From contig NW_026947485.1 in the NCBI RefSeq assembly GCF_034190915.1, positions 129,763,337 through 129,827,336 on the forward strand: 64,000 nucleotides of DNA, read 5' to 3'. Positions 12,080 to 22,090 of this stretch are shown here, piece after piece. Source of the stretch: Cavia porcellus (lineage: Eukaryota; Chordata; Mammalia; Rodentia; Caviidae). Numbering within the stretch: position 1 is the stretch's first letter; each line of letters begins with the position of its first letter. Under the pieces are notes generated by a model. The model worked only from the letters and a program-made list of their open reading frames with translations, had not been told where the DNA came from and searched no databases. The position numbers and the translations under genes are program-made.

Positions 12080-13643
12080 AAAAGTCAATTCATTAAACTG
12101 TGATGATAGGGTTTAGTGGGTAGTGATAGGTTGTAAATGACCTCTTTCTCATTTCCAGCTCTTAAAAACTGTACCTCTGAAGGGGCTCTTTGGAAAGGGA
12201 TTGTGAGGTCAGCAGCCCTCTGTTTGGGTCCAAGGAATCTGGTTAACTTCTGCCTGGAGCCATTTGTCAAAGGTTTAAAGACTCCCACACAGCAGTCCTC
12301 GGCTGACACCAGCCGCAGGTGTCTTTAGTTAAGGCAAAGTTTCGCAGCCTAGACACTGATTAGATTTTGGCTGGCTACCTATTTGTTGTTGGGAGCTGTG
12401 CTGCACACTGTGGGATGTCAACTAATCCTAATAGCATTCCCTACTTCAGTGTGACAACCAGGCATTCCCTGGGAGCAAAAGCCTCCCCTCTTCCTTGAGA
12501 ACTCACAGTCATGGATCAAGGCCTACAAGGCCACCAGAGCGTCAGCTTTTTGTGCAAGTGTGTAAGCAGGGCGTGCACTGGGTCTCTGCAGTCTCTTCCA
12601 TCCAAAGGAACTCCATTCCTGAGGAGAAAGGTCAAATTTTATTCTCGCAATCAGCTTTATTAGCATTCAGTCTCATTTTTAAAATATAGTGACTTAATGC
12701 TTGTCATTTTAATTCTTTTCATCTGCTGTTTATCATGTTTATTTTGCTAATTTTGACTTATTTGTTCTGTTTATAGTTAGCCCATCTCATCAAATAATAC
12801 CACAACTTTATAATATACTATTTTTAATTCTTTCAGTATCTTATTAATTGGTCTTATTCTTTAATTACAATTCCATTGTATTATCCATTGTGTTGCTTAT
12901 ATAGAGAATTCATAACATTAAAGAGATTACCTGAGAAACAATCACTCTAGTACTTTATCACTTTCCATTCCTGTGCATATTAATCCATTTCCATCTTACT
13001 GGAGCACTTGTGGTTTGGGGGCAGAAGACATTTGAGTATCTTGGTAGTGTCATCATTAAAAATTACTCCAGAGTATTAGTGAGTACGAACTTCGTATGAA
13101 ATCCTTATACATCATCTTGTCTTATGTCCGCCTTCTTTGCTTTGTGCCTCTCTTTTGAATGACATGGTTCATGAGTCTCATCAGAGGAAGTGGTCTAAGT
13201 CCTCTCCCGTCAGCTCAAGACACATTATTGTGAATTGAGTACATTTGTATTTACAACATGTGTTTAAAAACTTAAAAACTGATTTTCCAAAAGAGCAAGC
13301 CTATCGTGAGAACAGACCCTTAATGTCAATTATAAAGTGTAGTGATAAAATCCCATGTTTCTTGAGATACTCATAATTGTCTACCTACTCCATGTACATG
13401 TAATTTTAAGACCTTCATTTGAAGGAATAATAAGTAATTATTTGTTTTCAAATGTAAGAACATGTTCCATAAAAACTTGTCTCTCAAAAGATATAGGAAA
13501 ATCACATATGTTCTTGTGGTTTAAAATTATATGGATATAGGAATCCTCAGTTAATGGAATGAAATCCACTGGGAAATAGTCTATAGAAAAAAATTGTATA
13601 GGATGCAGCAATAACCATATTTACTTCTCTTGCTTTCCTGCAG

Positions 13644-13777
13644 ACTTTTCTTCACAAGAACTAGAGGTTTTCATTTGCTCCTTTTCTTCCTCCTGGCTTC
13701 AAATGTTTGTTGCGGAAGCAGTCTTTAAAAAGTATTTCTTCAGTACTTCTTCCGAACTGCTTTCTCTTCAGAAAATG
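13644..13777 (+). CDS. SLF1: SLF1 coding exon
   Basis: A 134-base exon after the acceptor 'tttcctgcag', ending at the donor atg|gtaagc. With the carried-over G it reads DFSSQELEVFICSF...SLQKM, 45 codons, phase 1 in and phase 0 out. It is rich in Ser and Phe and continues the helical, non-ankyrin middle region of SLF1. There are no stops, and its phases match the exons on both sides. Confidence 0.88.
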
Positions 13778-14232
13778 GTAAGCATTGCTCTCTAATAGCA
13801 CTTTGCATTTCTGAAATATGAGTTCATGAATTCAGTTTTAGAATATTCCTAGTTATTTCTAATAAGTAGGTAGCGCATAATTCATAAAACTACCCATAAA
13901 AGACCTGGTATTTTTCTGTCTCAAAAATACATTAATGAATAGACATTTTAGTTGTTTTTTAGATTAACTGTTGGTAACAAAAATGACATAAGAATCTTTA
14001 TTTTCTAATCACTTGACATAATATAAAAGATTATTATTTTAAACTAGATCCAAAAGAATTCTGTGTGCTGTTTAATGGTGATTAAATAGGGAAACATGTA
14101 CGTGGTATGACTTGGGTATATATACATGAAGTTACATTTGATCTATGGTTTTCCAGTTTTGTCTCGGCCATTTTTTGGTACTATTAAGATCTGATATCTC
14201 CAGCAGTTCCCCCACCAAATGAGAAAAAGTTT

Positions 14233-14430
14233 AATCCAGCATGCTGGCACATGCCTGCAAGTCTCAGCACTCTGAGAGGCTGAGGCAGGCATACCACAAG
14301 TTTAGACCCAGTCCAAGCAACTTGGTGGATTAGCAAAACCCTGTCTCAAAATTATAAATATAAAAAGGGCCACAAGGCAGCTCACAGTGAAGGCCCTGAA
14401 TTGTATTCCCAGTATTGAAAAAGGAAAAAA
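14233..14430 (+). mobile_element. B4-type SINE
   Basis: B1 half (GCTGGCACATGCCTGCAAG, GAGAGGCTGAGGCAGG, CCCTGTCTCAAAA), then a diverged ID half ending in CCCAGTATTG and an A-rich tail. Confidence 0.8.
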
Positions 14431-14627
14431 TGGAGGGAGAGAGAAAAGGAAAGAAAAGAATTTACTGGTGAGATTAGGCAAATTGTGTTTGCAATAGTTA
14501 TTACCTTTAAGGACATTTTTGCTCTTTATTCTATTTATCCCAGATTTATTTTCTGTTAAGATTATTATTTATGAAAATAGAAATGACAAATGTCAAAATT
14601 ACACAAAATCAAAAATAGAAAACTTGG

Positions 14628-14768
14628 AGCACTCTGGGGGCTTGAGGCAGGAGCATCACAAGTTGGTACTAAGCCTGTGTAACTTAGGCAAAAATAAAAA
14701 TGAAAAGGCCTGAGAAATGTAGTTCAATGCGAAGGCCTTGGATTCAGTCTCCAGTGCTAGAAAAACGA
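14628..14768 (+). mobile_element. B4-type SINE, 5' truncated
   Basis: Contains GCACTCTGGGGGCTTGAGGC (B1 part) and GAAATGTAGTTCAATGCG then CAGTCTCCAGTGCTAG (ID part). Strongly diverged. Confidence 0.7.
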
Positions 14769-15040
14769 AACAACAAAACAAAAACAGCTTTCTTATTGAG
14801 TTCAGAAGAAATAATTAGTTTTGAGAAGGTATTTTTCTTGTGTACATGATACCGTTTTACTGCCAAGGAATAGCAATTTTCATCGTATTTTATCATGTTC
14901 AAACAATATTGGGTGGCAACCACGGTGGAGAAATTTGAAAAAAAAAATTCAAGCAAATTTAATGGTTAAATGAATGAAGTGATTTCTTTTGATTGCTGTC
15001 TTCGTAGTTAAAAAAGCAATATAACACTATTTTGCAACAG

Positions 15041-15204
15041 GTAAATTGCTACTTGCCAGCTTTGGGGAAAACCACTGTGCACAGAGCTGAGAAGGCACAT
15101 TTACCAAAGAAAACAGGACAGCGATCTAGCCTGGAGTGTCAGAGAGCCTTACTGATGCTGAATGGTGCGAAGCAAAAGCAGGCGGAAGGGCCGCCCAGGT
15201 TACC
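15041..15204 (+). CDS. SLF1: SLF1 coding exon
   Basis: A 164-base exon between the acceptor 'ttttgcaacag' and the donor acc|gtaagt. It reads VNCYLPALGK...PPRL plus two bases (phase 0 in, phase 2 out). It is hydrophilic and basic (AEKAHLPKKTGQR) with a Gln/Lys-rich end, so it is probably a flexible linker between the middle domain and the ankyrin block. Confidence 0.87.
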
Positions 15205-15967
15205 GTAAGTGATGCCCCCACCTGGCCGAGCTGTGTTTGCAGAACCACCCTTGCTGACACCCATCAAAGCTCTAGGTTCCCTGTGGAGCTGTCTCAGTTG
15301 TGTTGATTAGAGGAAAACTCGGTTTTAAACCTGTCAGAGTACATGACCCACATTCTTTTCTTTCTGTAACTCAAGGAACATACTTGATAACCACTTCTCT
15401 GAAAAAATTATTCATTAAATTCTTAGGTTATACAAGTTTTGTCTTGGATTTGAGTTAGTACTTTTCTATAATAAAATGAGATTTCAGAATGCATGATCAT
15501 GCAGTATAGTCTAAATCTTCATTCCAGCTTCCCCCACGTGAGGAATCTTCCCCTACGTGCGAGCTGTAGAAGATTCAGAAAGCCTGAAATGTTCTTGAGA
15601 GGGAGAAGAGAGTAGGATCACTATATGAAAACAAGAATGGGAGACAGAAGCCTCCATTCTAAACTTAGTCTTTGCTTTATTTTTCTCTGTATGATGTGTT
15701 TGTTCACCTTTTTACGTATCATTTTATATTCATAAACTGATTCTCAGTGGGGAGATGGGGGATTAGGCTATTAAAATGAAAGATAATGCATGAAAATATT
15801 TTCCTTGTAGTTGAAATATACTTTAAAATTTAGGAAAAATAAAGATTGAATGAGTAAGAGAGTTTAAATTAAAACAAGACTAGATTTTAAAAAAAAAAGA
15901 AGAACTAATATATGCTGGCGTGCCTTGCTGAAAAACAAGCTTTCGTTATATCTTTCTTGCCTTTCAG

Positions 15968-16098
15968 AGAGCTGAATCTTGCTAAATGTTCTCCATCATT
16001 AAAAAGATTAAAAAAGAAGTCAGAAGGAGAATCACCATGCTCCAAGGAGAATTACCCCAATCTTAAAAAGATGAATATTCACAAAACTAACCTAAAAG
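15968..16098 (+). CDS. SLF1: SLF1 coding exon, Lys-rich linker
   Basis: A 131-base exon after the acceptor 'ttgcctttcag'. With the carried CC it reads PELNLAKCSPSLKRLKKKSE...HKTNLK (phase 2 in, phase 1 out). The cluster KRLKKK is a plausible nuclear localisation signal, which fits a chromatin factor, but this is inference. The donor is atypical: aaaag|gtattc departs from gtragt at +4 to +6. Read-through into the intron adds only four codons after Gly-Ile before a stop at 16113-16115. Confidence 0.87.
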
Positions 16099-17378
16099 GT
16101 ATTCCAAATATCTAAATTACTCTAAGAACTCTTCATGGTTGTAGTCAGTACTTGCAAATTTCACACACTTGTCCTGATGAATGCTTGCACTTAAATATTG
16201 GATTAAGTCCAGAAATACCTTCCTAGATAAGAGTATTGTTTTCTTCAACTGTCATTTATACAAAGAAAGTGATCACTTAATAGCCAGTGTAACAGAGCAT
16301 CCCTCTCCTTCTCCCCCTGCCCTTGCAGATTCTAAATCCGGTGTGCTCCACTTACTGAGCTCATTCCAGACTTGCCCGCCTTACTTGTCTATTCCACCTC
16401 AACCTGTGCTGTTAAGATCAGTGTCTTCTGATTTGAAAGTATAATTCAGTCTTCATTTCTTTCAGTACTAGACATTTTGTGAACAAAGAGTGAGGAGAAG
16501 GCTATGTTACATAGCTGTGTTAAGCATATGGGCTCTTTTCTTCTAGGCACTGAGCCCAGACTATGAAATGTGTTTGGCTTTTGGTTCTAACTGTACTGGA
16601 ACCTAAGTACCTAAAGGGTGGAATAACAAGAATAACGTAATAATTCACTCTGGGAACTCTTTTACCTAGATGCCTCCTAATGCACAAGTATAGATTGTTT
16701 TCAGAGAGTCTATATTTGGCTGAGTCTCTTGTTTATAATGTTTTTAATATACACATTAACATGATACCCATAGAATTAAGGAGTTAAACCTCTTACAGTG
16801 TTTCTACATAAGTTCGTAAATTGTTTATCACAAACTCAATAACTGCATATGTGGTTCAAAATATGATAAATATATTAGATGAGAACTCAGATATTAACCA
16901 CAAATCAGTGTCCTTTTTCTTTATTTTATTGTTTCAGAAAGTCAGATGAATATGAATGACTTTAGGCTGAACAGTAGAAGGAACTGGGAGAAAGGAAAGG
17001 GACTGTGAAATAGAGAAAGGCGTGAAAAGCTTTTCTATGCATATAAAAAGAAATGTTTTAGTAGAAGTTACAGAGATAATCTATAAAAACTGAACACTGT
17101 AAAAATGAGCTGCTTAGTATTTTATAGCAAGAATAAATATGATTCACTATTTCACTTTGTTTCCCAAGCAGTCACTTTTAGGTTTTTAAATTTTTTTCCC
17201 TTGTATCAAATTATCACTTATATTTGACTGATCTTGGTTATAACAGAGATGGATATAGATAATTTTGGCCAGTAGCTACTAATTGCATCTTTCCTACAAA
17301 AAACTTTGCCATTCTATTTGTTACTCTTGTTCAGCTTTAAATGGTACTAGGGGTTTGTGTGTGTGTGTGCGCGCGCGC

Positions 17379-17416
<38 letters not shown>

Positions 17417-18009
17417 TGTTTATATTAAGATGCCTCCATTTCTCCCTCTCTGTGCTGCTGTAGCCAAGCCAGACAGCCTATTGAGAAGCAGCAAACCATC
17501 TGTTAATGGATTTGAAGTTCTGAATTATACTTGAGTGTGTAGAGGCACTCATGCTTAGCCAGAAACATGCATTTGAATTAAGCTATAAATGCTGTATAAA
17601 AAAGAGCCATATATTTAACGCAGGTTCATGAATAAATTTAAGAGAGGGCAATTGCACTCTAAACTTTTATTGCTGCAAAACCCAGTGTTTTTGGTGTTCT
17701 CTGATCATTTGGGGATTTTATAGCAGGATTGAAGCTTTAACCCTTGAACTAGGGTGAGACAATGCCGGTGTTAAACCTTTTGCTATGGAATCTCATTGCT
17801 GAGTTGCCGATGGAACAGAAGCTCTATGGATTGGTGGGCTGCTTCTTCCCCCACCCCTTTCAATGGAAGAAATGTTCAAACCAGCCAGAGGAAAACTTAG
17901 TAAATAATTTTCTGGCCTGAGTCCAGATCTCCAAGTTCATGCCCTTTGATTATTTTCCTTAGTTGATATCTTGTCTTCTCTGGAATAACCTATCAATTTT
18001 TTATGGCAG
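16099..18009. other. SLF1: SLF1 intron with long GT/GC/GT tract
   Basis: 1.9-kb intron. Apart from the alternating purine-pyrimidine tract at 17356-17415, I see no repeats or other exons. Confidence 0.75.
17356..17415. repeat. (TG)n(CG)n(TG)n tract, Z-DNA-type
   Basis: Sixty bases of uninterrupted alternating purine-pyrimidine: GT repeats, then about 11 bases-pairs of GC alternation near 17369-17381, then GT repeats again. GC-cored alternating tracts are the best-known Z-DNA-forming sequences. Confidence 0.9.
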
Positions 18010-18102
18010 GAGAAACAGCCCTGCACAGGGCTTGCATAAGCAACAAAGTGGACAAATTGATTTTACTTCTATCTGTGCCAGGAATAGACATCAATGTTAA
18101 AG
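18010..18102 (+). CDS. SLF1: SLF1 coding exon, ankyrin repeat 1
   Basis: A 93-base, phase 1-1 exon between the acceptor 'tttttatggcag' and the donor aaag|gtaagt. It encodes GETALHRACISNKVDKLILL ending in a PGIDINVK loop. This is a standard ankyrin repeat (G-x-TALHRA-C, then the LL helix, then the DINVK turn). Because it is symmetric and a multiple of three, skipping it would keep the frame while deleting one repeat. Confidence 0.93.
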
Positions 18103-18524
18103 GTAAGTTCTAAATCTTTTTGTCTTCATCCAGTGTCTTAATATTTGTGGTGTAATAGTTTTATGTCATGTGAAGAAAAATAGTTTAAATAAATTTACTT
18201 GGGTTATTTCTAAAATACTGCCATTAAAGAAACCAAGAAATCAGTGTGCTAATGATTTATAGATAATGATACAAAAATGTTTTGTTGCTTATGTTTGGTC
18301 ATATCCCAGCATTATCACTTTAAAATTGGTTTTAATTATTTTAGTGTATTTTTCTTAAATATAAGGATGTGATTGTACCTTGAGCATTTTATCAAATTTT
18401 TTTTTTTTTTTTTTAATATGAAGTACCTACAAAGTCATCCTGTTGAGAGGAGGAGAATATCAGTACTTTGTGACCTAAAGTCCTACTTCTGCTCTTTTAA
18501 AACTTGCCTTGATTTCTAATTTAG

Positions 18525-18707
18525 ACAATGCTGGCTGGACGCCTTTGCATGAAGCCTGTAACTATGGCAACACAGTGTGTGTCCAGGAAATTTTGCAACG
18601 TTGTCCAGAGGTAGATCTGCTCACTCAAGTGGACGGGGTGACTCCTTTGCATGACGCACTGTCCAACGGACATGTGGAAATTGGCAAGCTGCTGCTGCAG
18701 CACGGGG
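18525..18707 (+). CDS. SLF1: SLF1 coding exon, ankyrin repeats 2 and 3
   Basis: A 183-base, phase 1-1 exon after the acceptor 'ctaatttag', ending at cacgggg|gtaagt. Repeat 2 starts DNAGWTPLHEACNYGNTVCV and repeat 3 starts VDGVTPLHDALSNGHVEIGK, ending LLLQHGG. The W-x-P-L-H-E-A-C-N and P-L-H-D-A-x-x-N-G-H motifs are the ones shared by BARD1 and TONSL ankyrin domains, which read histone H4 unmethylated at Lys20. In SLF1 the same function is an inference from the motif. Confidence 0.95.
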
Positions 18708-21110
18708 GTAAGTGCATTTATGCTAAACGAGTCTCAAGAAATTAGCAAGGATTTTGATGAATCTGTCAGAAACAGATAGCATTTTATATTTAAAATCTGT
18801 TAGGAAAGATGCTTTTATTTTGTAATAATGAAAAGTAATGGAAAAATGTCTCCTAGAATGTAACCACCCTTTACTAGTAGTGATAAAGCCCTTTCATAAT
18901 ATGTATGTCTGCACACATGTATATATTATTCAGCCTAGTCAGGTTCATGTTTGAGTGTATGTTTTTAATTGAATGCTTTTGTTTTAAATATTAATCATTT
19001 TACTTAATGTATGTAGTATCTTTTTGAACTAGTCATTTCTGAAAGCTTATTCATAGAGGAATATAAATGTTCAGTGTGATTATTTAGATTTTGTTTATTC
19101 TTTAATTCCTACATATAACTGCTTACTCAATATTATTTTTATGAGATATTTCTTCAGATTATGGAAAAGATAGATTAGAATATTTTTCTTCATTCGTATT
19201 TTGCAGTCAATTAAGGTAGAATAGGAAAACTAAAATGATAACAGCTTATGTAGGGATTCTGCAAAGAAGGTAACTTAAGCTGAATATTCATCTGCTTTTT
19301 CTATTGAGTTTTGATCTTTGCTTTTAGCAAGCCCCTACCTCTTAGTGACATTCTTGTATCTTGAATACTATAAATTTTACACCAAAATCTTCTAGCCGAT
19401 TTGTGTTTTAAAAAGAAAAACAAAGGAAAGCTCATGACTGGCTTATAATACAAAGATTTGTGTAAATTTCTTATCGCTTTTGTTTTAATTTCTGCAGAAT
19501 TTAACTTGATTTTATCCTATAATTAAACTAGTTCTGCATAAAAATAAGAAGCATATTTTCACTAGATGTTGTTTGTGCTGTACATATGAATCTGTACCTA
19601 AGAAAGGTTGTATAGTAAAGATAGCTTAAGAATCCGTTGGGTTATTTATAGTCTTCTCCTGCCCCCTAAAGGCCTGTTGGTTTTACTAGGACCACTTCAT
19701 AATAATCAATATATTTTTCAGTTCTTCTGCCTTTTTAACATAATATTCTGCCACCTAAATGTTTTATTTTTCTACTCCTGTATCTTCTATTGAATTGTAT
19801 ATCTGATGTTGGCTTAAGCCAAGATTTGATTTTGCTTCAAATAGTGTAAGTGATAGAAAGCCATGATTTGTGTTAAGTCTAGCTCTTTAATAGAGTTTAC
19901 AGTTATACCAATGAACATGATTTTACTAGTGAAGAGTAGTAAATGGATGCGTTCCTTGCCCTAGGGGAGCAAATCTACGTGCTGTTGCATTATCAAGGTC
20001 CTCTGGCAGTCATGCAGACTTGTTTTCCCTTTTCTGGGTGAGGACCAGTCACGTGATTAGACATCATTGTGATAACAATTATCTATTTATTGTCAGGCAC
20101 TCATCTTGGAGAGTAATAATCAGGAGTATATGCTGCTAAAATCATTTTAGATATCTGTATATTTTTTAACAGTAATGACTTTGAGCTTTTTAAGGATATA
20201 AATTCATGGAAAATAATCTAATGTTGACTTAAAAATCTTGTTCCCATAAATCATAATCTCATGTTCATTACACATATGATCAGCGTCCTTACAGGTGTTC
20301 TAGCAGTTACCTTGTAGTCTTTCTGACAATATGGTGTCATGGTAGGATTTTCTGATTGTCCACAAGTACTAAAACCTTTTTATCCCTTGTAACATTTTTA
20401 TGACTGAGTACGTGACTAATTACAAGATTTGTTTGACAGAGGTACAAAGTACTTCCGTATTTTCCTGTGTGACCGAATACTGTGTCATCTTTTTGTTCCT
20501 CTCACACCTACTCCCTAGGGTACTCTCTAGGATGACTTTGCATTCAGAACTAAGTAGGTGGTTAGATGGGTTCAACTTGGATAAGATCTGTGTTTGATCC
20601 AGAATTCACCATTTTTTATGAATTAGTTACCAATACTAAAATCAAACATTACACAAAGGAGAAATAGAGAATATATTCTATTTCTGTACAAAGTTTGTAA
20701 TCTTGCAATACTGCCAGACTTGCTTATCAGCAGTGGAAGGGGACAGTACCTTCTTCTCCTGGTAGTACTACAAGATAGCCCTAACTATTATACAGATTTG
20801 AAGATAAATGTATTTAGTTAGTTTCTTCTGGGACCCCATAGTTCATAAAGCTTCACAAACACTTTCTATATTGTTTATTTGAAGTGTGCACTTTTAGGTA
20901 AGCTTTATAAGAGAATTGACTAGAATTTGTTTAAGTGTACCTTAATTAGGTAATAAATATGTTTGACCATTAATTATTATGTCAACATGAATTAATACAT
21001 TTTGATAAACAGAGCCTTGAGTTCTTTGGGGAAAAAGAGAAAGGAAACAGCTGTTAAACTGCCAAAATAAAATGTTGTACCCCTAACATGGTACCTTTTC
21101 TGTTTCTCAG
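18708..21110. other. SLF1: SLF1 last intron, 2.4 kb
   Basis: AT-rich DNA between exon donor and last acceptor. I see no repeat family, exon or RNA gene in it. Confidence 0.7.
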
Positions 21111-21619
21111 GCCCAGTGCTTTTACAGCAGAGAAATTCTAAAGGGGAATTGCCCTTGGATTACGTGTTGTCACCTCAAATCAAGGAGGAGCTGTTTGCTA
21201 TTACAAAAATAGAAGATACAGTGGAGAACTTTCATGCACAAACAGAGAAACATTATTACCACCAGCGACTTGAATTTGGTTCATTTTTACTTAGTAGGAT
21301 GTTGCTAAATTTTTGTTCAATTTTTGATTTGTCTTCAGAGTTCATCTTAGCTTTCAAAGGGTTAACTCATCCAAAGGAGCCATTTATGGCTTATAAAAGT
21401 TATAAAGAAACCACCAGTAATCGCACTGACTGGCTATTGGATCTTTATAATAGAAATATAAAGACATTGCAGGAGCTCCCAAATGTTTTGAAGGAACTGC
21501 CTGAGAATTTGAAATTGTGTCCTGGAGTGCACACTGAGGCCTTACTGGTGACTTTGGAAGTGATGTGTCGGTCACAGAATTTTCACGATGGTGCCAAAAA
21601 GTATGAGTCAAGTTTCTAA
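21111..21619 (+). CDS. SLF1: SLF1 terminal coding exon
   Basis: The last coding exon follows the acceptor 'tctgtttctcag'. With the carried G it reads GPVLLQQRNSKGELPLDYVL, the end of ankyrin repeat 3 plus a capping repeat. It continues through KEELFAITKIEDTVENFHAQ, a Leu/Phe-rich helical region, and ends at KKYESSF and a TAA stop (21617-21619). It contributes 169 residues. All seven exons give 1362 bases, 453 residues plus stop; full-length SLF1 is about 1,050 residues in human, so more than half lies upstream. No frameshift or internal stop was seen. Confidence 0.96.
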
Positions 21620-22090
21620 ATGTGTTCCGATTGAAGTATAGACTTCAGAGTTTACCGACAAATACTAATTTGATTTATTTATTACCTGACTATTCAGATT
21701 TGCTAAATTTTAAAGACCCTTGCCAGATTTCTGCAAAATAAAGGATAAGCTTCTATTTCCAGGATACAAAATTTGATTAAGAAGTTTTTTTAAAAAATAG
21801 TTTTATTTGATTTTATTAATCTTTTATTAACAAACCACTTTTATTACTTTTCTTCCTTGAAATGACATTATTTATTTATATTGTAATGTAAAAAGTTAAT
21901 TTAAATGTTTTTTAAAGTCAAAACGTAAAAAACTTCTAGGTGTCCTGGGTCTTAACATCCTGGTAAAGACACTCAGAAAATGTGTATCTATACACCTGTA
22001 ATACCCTGTTTCTTCTCTATATAGGCTAATGAGCTAAAATATGGTTTTAATTTTGTGTGTTTCTAAAATAAACATTTCTAAAATTTAAAA
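21620..22090 (+). other. SLF1: SLF1 3' UTR with candidate poly(A) signals
   Basis: Non-coding sequence after the stop. AATAAA occurs at 21737-21742 (about 120 bases after the stop) and at 22067-22072. A further AATAAA at 23714-23719 would give a 2-kb UTR. Which is used cannot be decided from the sequence. Confidence 0.55.

Larger units (their letters stand above)
7359..13643. other. SLF1: SLF1 intron, 6.3 kb
   Basis: GT...AG intron between recognised exons. It contains two antisense B4-type SINEs, one ID-like SINE with perfect target-site duplications, an (ATT)n tract and a (GGAA)n tract. No other exon is supported. Confidence 0.8.
13778..15040. other. SLF1: SLF1 intron with two B4-like SINEs
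   Basis: The 1.26-kb intron holds sense-oriented B4-like elements at about 14233-14430 and 14628-14765. The remainder is AT-rich and unremarkable. Confidence 0.75.
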
